Positions 30,984 through 39,679 of a stretch of 64,000 bases of DNA are shown here, in pieces. Source of the DNA: CAVUAN01 sp963739435 (GTDB lineage: Bacteria > Acidobacteriota > Thermoanaerobaculia > UBA5066 > Gp7-AA6); the NCBI GenBank assembly GCA_963739435.1, contig CAVUAN010000016.1:124001-188000 (forward strand), given 5' to 3'. The first letter of the stretch is position 1. Each line of letters opens with the position of its first letter. Position numbers and translations under genes: made by a program. Under the pieces are notes generated by a model that did no database searches, was not told the DNA's origin, and saw nothing but the letters and a program-made list of their open reading frames with translations.

Positions 30984-31188
30984 CGATGCTCCTCCTATCC
31001 CAGAAAACACGCGGAACCCGCTCGACGGATTGCAACGGCCCTGTGGTCCTGGACGCAGACTCTACTGCCTTCCGCAGTCGCCTGGCCACTAGACTTTGGT
31101 CCAGGGCGATGGCTGCCTGATGGTGTATTTGCATCAGGAAGCGTGTCGCGATTGCATCAAGGATGGCGAGCTGGAAGGAGGATTCACG
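30984..31188. promoter_or_regulatory. Duplicate of the divergent regulatory region
   Basis: Same elements as 5818-6022: direct repeats TTGCATCA at 31129-31136 and 31152-31159, the near-palindrome CTAGACTTTGGTCCAG (one arm mutated relative to copy A) and the GGAAGGAGG site. It now drives the AI-2E gene on the minus strand and the two-repeat protein on the plus strand. Confidence 0.5.
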
Positions 31189-31758
31189 ATGAAGAATTCC
31201 GGATTGTTGATGGTGGTCTGTGTCGCAATCGCCCTGTTGGTGGCGCCCATGGCTCTGTCCCAGGCCCCCCCGAAAGGCGAGGCGGTGGTGTCTTCGGTAA
31301 GTGCTACGGCGACGGTGACGAGTATCAACCAGAAGACGCGCGAGCTCACGCTCAAAGCGGACGACGGGCAGAAGTACAGCTTCGTCGCCGGCGAGGCGGT
31401 ACAAAACCTCGGCCAGGTCAAGAAGGGTGACGTCGTCAAAGTCACTTACACAGAGGCCGTCGCCTACGAGATCAAGAAGGGCGGAAGCGCGGGCACCGGG
31501 GTGGCCGCGGGAGCGGCCGCTGCCCCGCTCGGCGCCAAGCCGGCGGGCGTCATCGGGGCGCAGGTTACCGTGACGGTCAAGGTCGCGGCCATCGACCCCA
31601 AGGTCCCCTCGATCACCTTTGCGTTGCCGTCGGGCGACACGCGGACGGTCAAGGTGAAGTACCCCGAGAAACTCCAGGGCGTGAACGTCGGCGACACGGT
31701 CGACATCACGTACACCGAGGCGCTCGCGCTCAAGGTCGAACCAAAGCCGAAGAAGTAG
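31189..31758 (+). CDS. Two-repeat periplasmic protein (copy B, intact)
   Basis: The 189-residue intact form of the protein broken at 6023. The signal peptide MKNSGLLMVVCVAIALLVAP runs in frame from the ATG, with GGAAGGAGG upstream; predicted cleavage is after ALSQA. Two beta-rich repeats each end in a TYTEA motif (residues about 90 and 177), separated by a Gly/Ala-rich linker. The fold may be a small beta-barrel; no catalytic residues are apparent. Function unknown. It differs from copy A by only a handful of residues. Confidence 0.75.
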   Translation: MKNSGLLMVVCVAIALLVAPMALSQAPPKGEAVVSSVSATATVTSINQKTRELTLKADDGQKYSFVAGEAVQNLGQVKKGDVVKVTYTEAVAYEIKKGGSAGTGVAAGAAAAPLGAKPAGVIGAQVTVTVKVAAIDPKVPSITFALPSGDTRTVKVKYPEKLQGVNVGDTVDITYTEALALKVEPKPKK

Positions 31759-31807
31759 GAGCTGCGGGCCCGGACCTCGGCAACAGTCGACTCTCAGGAG
31801 GAGTGAA

Positions 31808-32383
31808 ATGGAAAATGTCAGAGCGGCGGTAACCGACTGGGCTCAAGAAGTCAAGAAGAACGCCGGGTGGCTCGTGGCGCTCGGGGTGCTGACGGTGATT
31901 GCAGGCTTTCTGTCCATAGGCTCTCCCATTCTCGGTGGCGCCGCCGTCTCCGTTCTCATCGGAATCGCGATGGTGATCGGTGGCGTCGCGCGAACCGTCG
32001 GCGTCTTTCGCGCGGGGTCGTTCGGCCAGGGCGCCCTCGCGCTCATCGGCGGCATCTTCACGTTCGTCGCAGGCGTGGTTCTTGTGACAAGGCCAGAAGT
32101 CGGCATGGCGAGCCTGACCCTGCTGCTTGGAGCCTACCTGCTGGTGGACGGAATCTCCGGAACCTTCCTCGCCTTCCACGTGCGGCCGGAGAAGGGATGG
32201 GGCTCGATGCTTTTCAGTGCCGCCCTGGGCGTACTTCTGGGAATCCTGCTGCTCCGGGAGTGGCCGCTCACCGGGCTGTGGGCCATCGGGACGCTCGTGG
32301 GGGTCAACCTCTTGTTTGCCGGGTTCTCCATCATCTCGGTCGGCTCTGCGGCGCGGGGCCTGGCCGGACGAGTGACACGGTGA
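31808..32383 (+). CDS. HdeD family membrane protein (copy B)
   Basis: A 191-residue six-helix membrane protein nearly identical to the product of 6644-7216; the last residues differ (GLAGRVTR against GLARRAA), marking the edge of the duplication. ATG start with CAGGAGGAGTGAA upstream, 49 bases after the two-repeat gene. Role in acid or envelope stress is inferred from the family. Confidence 0.88.
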   Translation: MENVRAAVTDWAQEVKKNAGWLVALGVLTVIAGFLSIGSPILGGAAVSVLIGIAMVIGGVARTVGVFRAGSFGQGALALIGGIFTFVAGVVLVTRPEVGMASLTLLLGAYLLVDGISGTFLAFHVRPEKGWGSMLFSAALGVLLGILLLREWPLTGLWAIGTLVGVNLLFAGFSIISVGSAARGLAGRVTR

Positions 32384-32443
32384 GGCAGCTGCAGCCCATG
32401 GCGAAATAGCCCGCGCGGCGATGCGAAGTGACCCTTTCACCGC

Positions 32444-32459
32444 GGGGAATCGCTCCACG
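32444..32459 (+). promoter_or_regulatory. Conserved upstream box of the DUF1269 gene (copy B)
   Basis: GGGGAATCGCTCCACG, one mismatch from the box at 3121-3136, at a similar distance (35 bases) from the start codon and followed by AGAAGGAGG. The bases around it are not conserved between the copies. Confidence 0.4.
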
Positions 32460-32494
32460 GTGGTCGTCACGGTACTCAATAGAAGGAGGAAGTC

Positions 32495-32989
32495 ATGAAA
32501 GAGCCCGAAAAGCCCGAAACGATGATTTGCTACGCCGGCGTCTACACCAATGTCGAGGACGCGAAAAGCGACTTCGGCGTGATCAAGGCCGCGCACAAGG
32601 AGAGCTGGATCGGCACATACGACTCGGCTCTCTTCGAGAAGAACACCGAGGGCAAGGTCAAGGTGCTCGACACCGACGCCACGCAGCGCGGCACGGGCGC
32701 CAGGATCGGAGCGATCGCCGGTGCCGTGCTGGGGCTCATCTTCCCGCCGTCGATCCTGGTTTCCGCAGGTGTGGGCGCCGCGGCCGGCGCCACTCTCGGT
32801 AACTTGACGAAGGGCTTCAGCAAGGGCGACATCAAGGATGTCGCGGAGAACCTCAGGCCTGGAGAAGCGGGCATCCTCCTCGTCGCCAACGCAACCATTG
32901 ACGTCGGTGCCCAGAAGCTGATGAAGAAAGCCAAGAAGGTGGCGACGCAGCGGATCGAAGCGCTCAAGTCCGAACTTGCCAACGCCTAG
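32495..32989 (+). CDS. DUF1269-like membrane-associated protein (copy B)
   Basis: A 164-residue paralogue of the product of 3171-3665 with the same Gly-rich hydrophobic hairpin (GARIGAIAGAVLGLIFPPS). It differs at roughly a dozen and a half positions, clearly more than the neighbouring hdeD copies differ, so this unit may have been copied earlier or separately. It lies 111 bases after hdeD copy B and ends in a terminator. Function unknown. Confidence 0.82.
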   Translation: MKEPEKPETMICYAGVYTNVEDAKSDFGVIKAAHKESWIGTYDSALFEKNTEGKVKVLDTDATQRGTGARIGAIAGAVLGLIFPPSILVSAGVGAAAGATLGNLTKGFSKGDIKDVAENLRPGEAGILLVANATIDVGAQKLMKKAKKVATQRIEALKSELANA

Positions 32990-33022
32990 ACACTCGTCCG
33001 CGCAGAGCGCGGTTCGGATGCG

Positions 33023-33048
33023 GAAGGCCGCCCGGCCGGGCGGCCTTC
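33023..33048 (+). terminator. Rho-independent terminator after DUF1269 copy B
   Basis: Inverted repeat AAGGCCGCCCGG / CCGGGCGGCCTT followed by CTGG; the T tract is poor. Same position and sequence type as the terminator at 3702-3730. Confidence 0.75.
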
Positions 33049-33094
33049 TGGCGATCCGCGTGTCTCGACGGCTGGGAAGCTACGAAGTGATCCC

Positions 33095-34600
33095 GTGACG
33101 TCTCGCGATCGGGCTTCGGAAGACCGAGGGAAAACCTCTTCTCGCGCTCTCGGAGGCGGCGAGAGCACCAGCCTCGGCAAGGCGCTCCGCCTCCAGCTGG
33201 AGCAACATCCGGGTCAGTCGGGCGTGCGCCTTCTGGGCAACGGACGGGATGCCTTCGGGGGACGTGCCCAGCTGGCTCGCCTGAGCGAGCGCAGCATCGA
33301 CCTGCAGTACTACATGTTCCATCAGGACACCGTGGGCAGGCTCCTGATCCGGGAGCTCCTGGCCGCGGCCGACCGGGGCGTGCGGGTGCGCCTGTTGATC
33401 GACGACATGTACGGCGGCGAGGGCGACGACGTCTGGTCCGCGCTCGATGCGCATCCGGCCGTCGAAGTGCGGCTGTTCAATCCCTTCAAACGCGGGTATT
33501 CGAAGAAGCTCCAGTTTCTGACCCGGCTAACAACGGTGAATCACCGCATGCACAGCAAGACCTTCACCGTGGACAACCAGGTCTCGATCGTCGGAGGCCG
33601 CAACATCGGCGACGAATATTTCGACGCGGACCCGAATCTCGCCTTCACCGATCTCGACGTGATGGCGATCGGCCCGGTCGTGCGGGAGGTGTCCGAAGAG
33701 TTCGATCAGTACTGGAACAGCGAGCATGCCCGTCCGATGGACGAGCTGCGGCCGACCGTGCCCCCCGGCGCTGTGGACGGGCTGCGCCACGAACTGGCCG
33801 AGTTTTTTCGGCAGCAACGGACGTCGGTCTATGTGGACGCCCTGGAGCACTCCGCGCTGGCCGAATCGCTAAGGGCAAGAACGGTCGAGTTCGGCTTCGG
33901 GCAGGCCAGGGTCATTCACGACTCCCCCGAGAAGCTGGCCCGCGGCGGCGCCTGGAAAGGAGAGCTGCTGATGTCGCAGCTGGCGCCATACATCCTGCAG
34001 GCGACCGAAGAGTTCACCCTTGTGTCGCCCTACTTCGTGCCCGGGAAGCGGGCCGCCGATGCCCTGTGCGAGCTCAGCCGCAAGGGAGTGCGCGTGCGCG
34101 TCCTGACCAACTCGCTGGCCTCCAATGACGTCGCCGCGGTGCACACGGGGTACGTGCGGCACCGCAAGCAGCTGCTGCGCGCCGGCGTGCGGCTGTATGA
34201 GCTGAACGAGCAGATCCGGAAGGCGGAGGGCGCCCGGTTCACCTGGCTTCCCGGCCTCAGTAAATCCAGCCTGCATGCCAAGACCATGGCGATCGACCGC
34301 AAGGCGATGTTCGTCGGATCGTTCAACTTCGACCAGAGGTCCCTGTACATCAACAATGAGATCGGGATCCTTTTCCACGAGCCGGCCCTGGCCGCCGCCG
34401 CGGTGAAACACTTCGACGAGCGTATCGAGCAGGCGGCATTCCTGGTGGAGCTTTACCGGGGGCGAGGGCGCGCGTCGCTGAGGTGGACCGGGGTCGATGA
34501 CGGAAAGAAGGTCGTCTTTGACTCCGAACCGTACGCGAGCGTCTGGCAGAAACTGAGCGTGAACCTGATGCGGGTGCTGCCGATCGACTCCATGTTGTAG
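33095..34600 (+). CDS. Cardiolipin synthase-like phospholipase D family protein (ClsC-like)
   Basis: A 501-residue protein with two PLD domains: HSKTFTVDNQVSIVGGRN near residue 152 and HAKTMAIDRKAMFVGSFN near 395. The start of the first domain (SIDLQYYMFHQDTVGRLL) and the GDEYFD segment match the ClsC/YmdC group, which makes cardiolipin from phosphatidylglycerol and phosphatidylethanolamine. There is no clear N-terminal membrane helix. Start is GTG; the first 60 residues are not conserved-looking, so the true start may be further in. It is unrelated in context to the PLD lipoprotein at 24134. Confidence 0.86.
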   Translation: MTSRDRASEDRGKTSSRALGGGESTSLGKALRLQLEQHPGQSGVRLLGNGRDAFGGRAQLARLSERSIDLQYYMFHQDTVGRLLIRELLAAADRGVRVRLLIDDMYGGEGDDVWSALDAHPAVEVRLFNPFKRGYSKKLQFLTRLTTVNHRMHSKTFTVDNQVSIVGGRNIGDEYFDADPNLAFTDLDVMAIGPVVREVSEEFDQYWNSEHARPMDELRPTVPPGAVDGLRHELAEFFRQQRTSVYVDALEHSALAESLRARTVEFGFGQARVIHDSPEKLARGGAWKGELLMSQLAPYILQATEEFTLVSPYFVPGKRAADALCELSRKGVRVRVLTNSLASNDVAAVHTGYVRHRKQLLRAGVRLYELNEQIRKAEGARFTWLPGLSKSSLHAKTMAIDRKAMFVGSFNFDQRSLYINNEIGILFHEPALAAAAVKHFDERIEQAAFLVELYRGRGRASLRWTGVDDGKKVVFDSEPYASVWQKLSVNLMRVLPIDSML

Positions 34601-34693
34601 CCGAAGGCGATGGGCCGCGGCGCGAGGCCCGGCGCGGACTGCCAACGGCCCCGTCAGCGGGCACGACCGGCGCGCCCCGCAGGAGGCAGAGTC

Positions 34694-35659
34694 GTGAGAG
34701 TCACTTGTTTCGCTCTCGAGCCCGGTGGCAGTATGAGGCCGGAAGCCGAGGCCACGGCGTTGGCCGGATGGCGAGCCGGCGCGGGACCTTACTGGATCGA
34801 CATCGGCGGCGGCCGGCCGGAGGACCTGACGGCCTGGCTGGCCGGGCTCGGCCTGGACCCAGGGCTGCTCGATCTCTTGCGGATCGGGGAGGAGGAAACG
34901 AGGATCCTCCCGCTGGCCGAGTCCGTGTTCGTCGCCTATCCCGTCATGCCGGAAGCAGAAACCGGGAAGCCCGCTCAGTTCCGCTGCCTCTGTCTCGAGC
35001 GGCTCGTGATCACGATGCATGAGCAGCCCGACGAACCTCCGGTGCCCGACGAGAGCCCGCTGACGAAGCTCAAGCTCCCGGACGGGACGACCGCGGGAGT
35101 CGTCTGCGCCATCACTTTGTTCCATTCCGGGCGGCTGCGAAGCCGCGTCGTGAAGCTCCGGAGGGAAGGCGACACGACCGAAGAAAGAATGGACCTGGAT
35201 CCGGATGCGGGCTGCCTGGCGGAAATCCTGTCGTTGAAGCGTCGGGTGCTGGCGCTCGGCGGCGTCCTGGACGAGGAGCTCGCGGTGTTCGAAGTCCTGA
35301 AGGCCATCAACAAACCCGCGCTGCCGTTGCTCCGCCTCGCGGAACCATTCCAGATCGTCATCGAGACCGCCCGGGCGACCGATCGCGACATCGACCGGCT
35401 CGATCGTCGCGTGAGCGATCTCCAGCAGCGGTACGAGTCGGCCCAGCAGGACAGGTTGAACCGCCGTCTCGCCCTGCTCACCGTTCTGTCGGCCATCTTC
35501 ATGCCCCTGACATTGATCACAGGGATCTACGGCATGAATTTCGACGTCATGCCCGAGCTTCACTATCACTACAGCTATCCCGTCGTCCTCGCGGGAATGG
35601 CGTTGATCGGAGGCGGGCTCTACTGGTACTTTCGGGCGCGGTGGGGGTCGAAGTGGTGA
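34694..35659 (+). CDS. CorA/ZntB-like divalent cation channel or transporter
   Basis: A 321-residue member of the CorA superfamily. It has a soluble N-terminal domain, a long helix rich in charged residues (about 190-270, DRDIDRLDRRVSDLQQRYES) and two C-terminal helices with the signature loop YGMNF near residue 290. CorA proteins form pentamers that move Mg2+; ZntB relatives move Zn2+, and the sequence does not decide between them. Starts at GTG with AGGAGGCAGAGTC upstream, 93 bases after the PLD gene. Confidence 0.88.
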   Translation: MRVTCFALEPGGSMRPEAEATALAGWRAGAGPYWIDIGGGRPEDLTAWLAGLGLDPGLLDLLRIGEEETRILPLAESVFVAYPVMPEAETGKPAQFRCLCLERLVITMHEQPDEPPVPDESPLTKLKLPDGTTAGVVCAITLFHSGRLRSRVVKLRREGDTTEERMDLDPDAGCLAEILSLKRRVLALGGVLDEELAVFEVLKAINKPALPLLRLAEPFQIVIETARATDRDIDRLDRRVSDLQQRYESAQQDRLNRRLALLTVLSAIFMPLTLITGIYGMNFDVMPELHYHYSYPVVLAGMALIGGGLYWYFRARWGSKW

Positions 35660-35731
35660 AGCCGGCGAGGTTGCTCAGGAGTCGAAAGACCTCGTGTTAG
35701 CTTGAGTGAGAAGAAAGGCGGAGAAAGTGCC

Positions 35732-36121
35732 ATGAAGCAAAGATTTCTGAGTGCAGCGATTCTGCTTCTCGCGGCGATTCTGACAAGTTGCGCATCGTCC
35801 TCGCCGCCGGCTCAGCCGGCGACCAGCCTCCAGAGCATCGTCGGCACGTGGGAGGGTACCATTACGAGCACCCAGGGAGAATCCGTTTTCAAGGCGACGC
35901 TCGTGATCCGCGAAGACGGCACGTACGACAGCACGGTGCCTTCGATCAAGGGATCGCCCTTTCACGGGACCATCGTCATACAGGATGGAAAGTTCCGGTG
36001 GTCGGAACCGACGACCGGAGCCAAGGGCGACTTGGTGTTGCACGAGGGTGACGGGAAGCGAGTGCTGACCCGGACGGGTCAAGGCTTCGATTCAACGGGG
36101 GAATACAAGCCGGCCAAGTAG
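35732..36121 (+). CDS. Small lipoprotein of unknown function
   Basis: A 129-residue lipoprotein. The signal peptide MKQRFLSAAILLLAAILTSC ends in a lipobox with Cys20; the mature part is a small beta-rich domain (IVGTWEGTITS and GRW-type strands) that resembles lipocalin-like stress lipoproteins. ATG follows GGCGGAGAAAGTGCC. Convergent with the antiporter gene. Function not known. Confidence 0.75.
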   Translation: MKQRFLSAAILLLAAILTSCASSSPPAQPATSLQSIVGTWEGTITSTQGESVFKATLVIREDGTYDSTVPSIKGSPFHGTIVIQDGKFRWSEPTTGAKGDLVLHEGDGKRVLTRTGQGFDSTGEYKPAK

Positions 36122-36124
36122 CAT

Positions 36125-36140
36125 GACTGCGGCCGCAGTC
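36125..36140. other. 16-base perfect palindrome between convergent genes
   Basis: GACTGCGGCCGCAGTC directly after the lipoprotein stop and just before the end of the antiporter gene on the other strand. It could act as a short bidirectional transcription stop or protein site; there is no T tract. Confidence 0.3.
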
Positions 36141-36144
36141 CGGT

Positions 36145-37374
36145 CTACCGCCCTGCGGAGCCGAGCTCCGGAGCGCCCGGGCCGAGGGCGGCGACCTTCG
36201 CGGAGTAAGCCTCGATGCCGGGCTTCGCCGTCAGACCGTGGGCGAAGATGCTCAACAGGACTGTCGCCATGACGGTCAGGCGAATTGTCGATTCGCCGGG
36301 AAGATGCGCCTGCCGCTCCAGGAACACGAGCCCGAGAACAATCGAGGCCAGTCCCCGCGGGCCGAACCACCCCATGAAGAGGACGGTCGCCTTCGACAGA
36401 CGGGTCCCGATCAGAGCGAGCGCCACAGGCAGCATCCTCACGACCGTCAGGCTCAGGACGGCGTAAGCCACGATCGCCAGGGAGAAACCCTGCCAGGCGC
36501 GCGCCACCAGGATGCCGAAGAGGAAGAAGACCGAGAGATTGAGCAACTGCCCCCACTGCTCGGTGAACTCGACGCTCTCCTCGCCGGCTTTCGGGAAGCC
36601 CGGCTGGACCGCCAGCCCCGCTACGAAGGCCGCGATGAACATGCTCGCGCCGGCGGCTTCCGAAGCCACGGCGCACAAGAGCGGGAGCGCGACGACGCCG
36701 ACCTGGCGGAAGGAGTGCGCGATCCAGCCCTTGCGCACCGACAGGCCCAGGAGCCACCCTCCCGCCAGGCCGATCGAGAGCCCGATCGCCGCGCCGAAAC
36801 CCAGCTGGTCCAGCATGAAGCGCAAGAGGCGGGTCGTGCTTCCGTGGCCGCCGGGATCGGCCATGGCAAGAAAGAACAGTAGAAAGGGCACGGAAAGGCC
36901 ATCGTTCAACCCGGCTTCGACGTTCAAGGCCTGGCGGACCACCATGGGCACGCGCGGGCTCGAGACGATGACCTGCCCGAGGCCGGCGTCGGTCGGGGCG
37001 AGGATGGCGGCCAGGATCACGGCCTCCCAGATTGAAAGCTGGCGAAAGAGGGCCAGGGCCGCCAGGCCCCCGAGCAGGATCGTCAGCAGCATTCCGGTGG
37101 AAAGAAGCCGCACGGGCAGGCTGCGAATGTTCTTCAAGACCTTCAAGTCCGTGCGGCTCGCGTCGGTGAAGAGGAGCAGCACGAGGCCGGCCTCGGCGAT
37201 CCTCAAAAGGGCCTCGAGGCCTCCCTGCCGCTCGCCCAGTTCCGTCAGGACGGGCAGCACGCACATTCCGGCGACGGTGAAAATGATCGGCGCCGTGAAG
37301 ACCGTCTTCTCGAGACGGCCAGAGGCGAGGCTGTAGACGAAGACCAGACCCAGGAGGACTGCCAGCAACGTCAT
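36145..37374 (-). CDS. Cation/proton antiporter, CPA (NhaP-like) family
   Basis: A 409-residue membrane protein with about 12 helices that probably exchanges Na+ or K+ for H+. Motifs: ILAPTDAGLGQVIVSSPRVP near residue 130 and NVEAGLNDGLSVPFLLF near 155, whose N-D pair is the ion-binding motif of CPA1 antiporters. The ATG at 37374 overlaps the stop of the upstream TAXI gene (ATGA), so the two proteins are made together. There is no C-terminal regulatory domain. Confidence 0.85.
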   Translation of the reverse strand: MTLLAVLLGLVFVYSLASGRLEKTVFTAPIIFTVAGMCVLPVLTELGERQGGLEALLRIAEAGLVLLLFTDASRTDLKVLKNIRSLPVRLLSTGMLLTILLGGLAALALFRQLSIWEAVILAAILAPTDAGLGQVIVSSPRVPMVVRQALNVEAGLNDGLSVPFLLFFLAMADPGGHGSTTRLLRFMLDQLGFGAAIGLSIGLAGGWLLGLSVRKGWIAHSFRQVGVVALPLLCAVASEAAGASMFIAAFVAGLAVQPGFPKAGEESVEFTEQWGQLLNLSVFFLFGILVARAWQGFSLAIVAYAVLSLTVVRMLPVALALIGTRLSKATVLFMGWFGPRGLASIVLGLVFLERQAHLPGESTIRLTVMATVLLSIFAHGLTAKPGIEAYSAKVAALGPGAPELGSAGR

Positions 37375-38678
37375 GGCCTGATAGGTTTCTGCGGCTCGGC
37401 GAGGAGCCGGTCGCGGACGAGGCTGGCGTGGTGCCTCAGGGCGTAGAGCTCGCGGGCGCGGGAAGCCGCGACGCGGGTTCGCCCGATCGCCCCGTCCAGA
37501 CGCTCGAGATCCGCCGAGATCTCCGCCGCCGGGTCCCCGGCAGCGATGCGTGCATCGATTCTCCGCAGCTCGGTGTACAGGGCGTTGACGCGGCGCTCGA
37601 AGGCGAAGTGGATCACCAGGGGAAGGATGCGCAGGAGCGGGTACAGGAGGCCCAGGAGCGGCACGAGGACGAACAGGAGGCGGGAGACGAAGACGCCGAG
37701 CCAAAACGGAAGGTTCCTCTGGAAAAAGCTCCCGCCCGACTTGTAGAAGTTGCGAGCCTCTCTCGACAGCGGGACGTCCCCCGGCTCGGCGGCCGGAAAC
37801 TGGCCGGGCCTGTTGAGCATGGAGGCGCCGGAGTGAATCTCCGCGGCGGCCTGGAGCAGAAGGTACTGCACGGCGGGGTGCAGGTCGCTGCGCACGAGGA
37901 GACTGGCCTTAGGCGCGAGGACCGTCACATCTTCAGACGGACGGTCTCTCTCGAGGCTCGCGACGCCCTGGGGAAGAGTGACCTTGTTCAGGAACGGGAA
38001 GAGAGCGACGAACGCGTCCGCGCGCCGGAAGGGCATGAGCCTCACGCCCTCGTCGGCTAGGAGCTTTTTCACCACGGGGTCTTCGGCGGCAGTAAGGATG
38101 CTCGCGCAGTCGATCTCGCGCTTGACGAGCGCCTCACTCCCGGCTGCGGGCGCGAGCGGGACGACCGTGACCTCCTTCTCGAGCCCGGTTGCGCGCAGCA
38201 ACTCGGGCATGACGCCCGCGCCCGGGTCAATCGAGAGGCGCTTGCCCCTCAGGTCTCCGAACTGGGCCTGATCCGGGAGGCCCCGACAAAAGATCCAGAT
38301 CGGGTCGTACGCGGTCGTGCCGAGCGACTCGATCTGTGGCGAGGCTTCTTCGGTCGTCAGGCCGCCCGCGACGAAGCCGACGGAGACGCCGGACGAGGCA
38401 TCCTTCAAGCGCGCCAGATTCTCGAGGTTGCCGTGCGACGGCTTGAGCTCCATGCGGATCCCATCGCGGGCGAGAGCAGCGCGATACCTCTCGCCGAACG
38501 CCGAATAGGCGCTGCCTTCCGGGCCGGTCGTCATGACGATGGTCCTCGGCGGCAGCCCGCGGCTGACGACGAGAATCAGCGCGACGAGGCTGGCGACAGC
38601 AACGCCGAGGGCGACGCTCAGGACGAGGGCTGGCCGGCGCCGCATCAACTCTCTCACCCGCACCTCCGAATGTCGCAC
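37371..38678 (-). CDS. TAXI-family solute-binding protein with C-terminal membrane anchor
   Basis: A 435-residue protein. An N-terminal membrane helix (LVLSVALGVAVASLVALILV) is followed by a TAXI-type substrate-binding domain (IVMTTGPEGSAYSAFGERY near residue 47, then GKRLSIDPGAGVMPELL). Near residues 325-365 hydrophobic helices precede a charged helical tail. TAXI proteins normally feed a TRAP permease (DctM), but none is present. Instead this gene overlaps the antiporter gene by four bases. The ligand is unknown. It might sense a solute and act on the antiporter, which is inference. Confidence 0.82.
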   Translation of the reverse strand: MRHSEVRVRELMRRRPALVLSVALGVAVASLVALILVVSRGLPPRTIVMTTGPEGSAYSAFGERYRAALARDGIRMELKPSHGNLENLARLKDASSGVSVGFVAGGLTTEEASPQIESLGTTAYDPIWIFCRGLPDQAQFGDLRGKRLSIDPGAGVMPELLRATGLEKEVTVVPLAPAAGSEALVKREIDCASILTAAEDPVVKKLLADEGVRLMPFRRADAFVALFPFLNKVTLPQGVASLERDRPSEDVTVLAPKASLLVRSDLHPAVQYLLLQAAAEIHSGASMLNRPGQFPAAEPGDVPLSREARNFYKSGGSFFQRNLPFWLGVFVSRLLFVLVPLLGLLYPLLRILPLVIHFAFERRVNALYTELRRIDARIAAGDPAAEISADLERLDGAIGRTRVAASRARELYALRHHASLVRDRLLAEPQKPIRP

Positions 38679-38754
38679 CTCCGCCGCGCTACATTAGCGT
38701 CGGCCTGCCTGATGAGCCCAATGTTATCGTCGGACGTCTTTGAAGGAGGCTCCC

Positions 38755-39669
38755 ATGAGCATGAAGGGAATCATCCAGAGGTCCCGCGCCTTCTCCAAGC
38801 CCTTCCGCGTCACCGACGGAAAGGGCTTTCGCCTGAAGGACGTCAATCCCGCCGACACCCTCGACCTCGGCTCCGAGGACAAGCCGCGGGCCAAGGAGGC
38901 CCTGGCCAGCGGCGTCCAGGCCCTCTCCGAGCTCCAGAACATGCTCTACGCGCAGGACACCTGGGCCGTCCTGCTCATCTTCCAAGCCATGGACGCCGCC
39001 GGCAAAGACGGGACGATCAAGCACGTCATGTCCGGCGTCAACCCGCAGGGCTGCGAGGTGTCCTCCTTCAAGTCTCCGTCGTCTGAAGATCTCGACCACG
39101 ACTACCTCTGGCGCTGCCTGAAGCGCATGCCGGAGCGCGGGCGCATCGGCATCTTCAACCGCAGCTACTACGAGGAGACGCTGGCCGTGCGCGTGCACCC
39201 CGAATTCCTCGAAAAGCAGAAGCTCCCGCCAGGCCTCACGAAGGGGAGCATCTGGAAGAAGCGCTTTCAGGACATCCGCTCCGTCGAGAGATATCTGACG
39301 CGCAACGGCGTCGTCATCCGCAAGTTCTTCCTCCACGTGTCCAAGAAAGAGCAGAAGCGGCGCTTCCTGGAGCGCCTGGAGAACCCCGAGAAGAACTGGA
39401 AGTTCTCCGGCAACGACGCCAAGGAGCGCCAGTGGTGGAACGAATACCAGGATGCCTACGAGGACACGATCCGCAACACGGCCACGAAGGGGGCGCCGTG
39501 GTACGTCGTTCCTGCCGACAACAAGTGGTTCACCCGAGTCGTCGTGGCGGCCGCCGTCGTGGACGCCCTGGGCTCGCTGGGTCTCAAGTATCCCAAAGTC
39601 GACAAGGAAAGATTGAAGGAGCTCGCCGCGGCGAGGAAGGCACTGCTGGGCGACAAGCCGGAAGCGTGA
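38755..39669 (+). CDS. ppk2: Polyphosphate kinase 2 family protein
   Basis: A 304-residue P-loop kinase that transfers phosphate between polyphosphate and nucleotides. Walker A: FQAMDAAGKDGTIKHVMSGV; Walker B region: GRIGIFNRSYYEETLAVRVH. The lid region (KKRFQDIRSVERYLTRNG) and the C-terminal RVVVAAAVVDAL segment are typical. ATG at 38755 follows GAAGGAGGCTCCC; an in-frame TTG five codons earlier is less likely. Divergent from the TAXI gene, and followed after 10 bases by the SulP gene. The likely polyphosphate glucokinase at 7799 would use the same polymer. Confidence 0.92.
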   Translation: MSMKGIIQRSRAFSKPFRVTDGKGFRLKDVNPADTLDLGSEDKPRAKEALASGVQALSELQNMLYAQDTWAVLLIFQAMDAAGKDGTIKHVMSGVNPQGCEVSSFKSPSSEDLDHDYLWRCLKRMPERGRIGIFNRSYYEETLAVRVHPEFLEKQKLPPGLTKGSIWKKRFQDIRSVERYLTRNGVVIRKFFLHVSKKEQKRRFLERLENPEKNWKFSGNDAKERQWWNEYQDAYEDTIRNTATKGAPWYVVPADNKWFTRVVVAAAVVDALGSLGLKYPKVDKERLKELAAARKALLGDKPEA

Positions 39670-39679
39670 GGGCGCCGAA

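Larger units (their letters stand above)
30948..32369. repeat. Dispersed duplication, copy B (about 1.42 kb)
   Basis: Direct copy of 5782-7205, carrying the first codons of the barrel gene, the divergent regulatory region, the two-repeat protein gene and most of hdeD. It joins the AI-2E gene on its left. On the right a third duplicated unit (DUF1269) follows directly; in copy A that unit lies 2.6 kb upstream instead. No inverted repeats or transposase were seen at the edges. Confidence 0.9.

Noticed and set aside
36125..36140. The palindrome as a proven terminator
   Set aside because: There is no T tract on either side and no loop; listed only as an unassigned palindrome.
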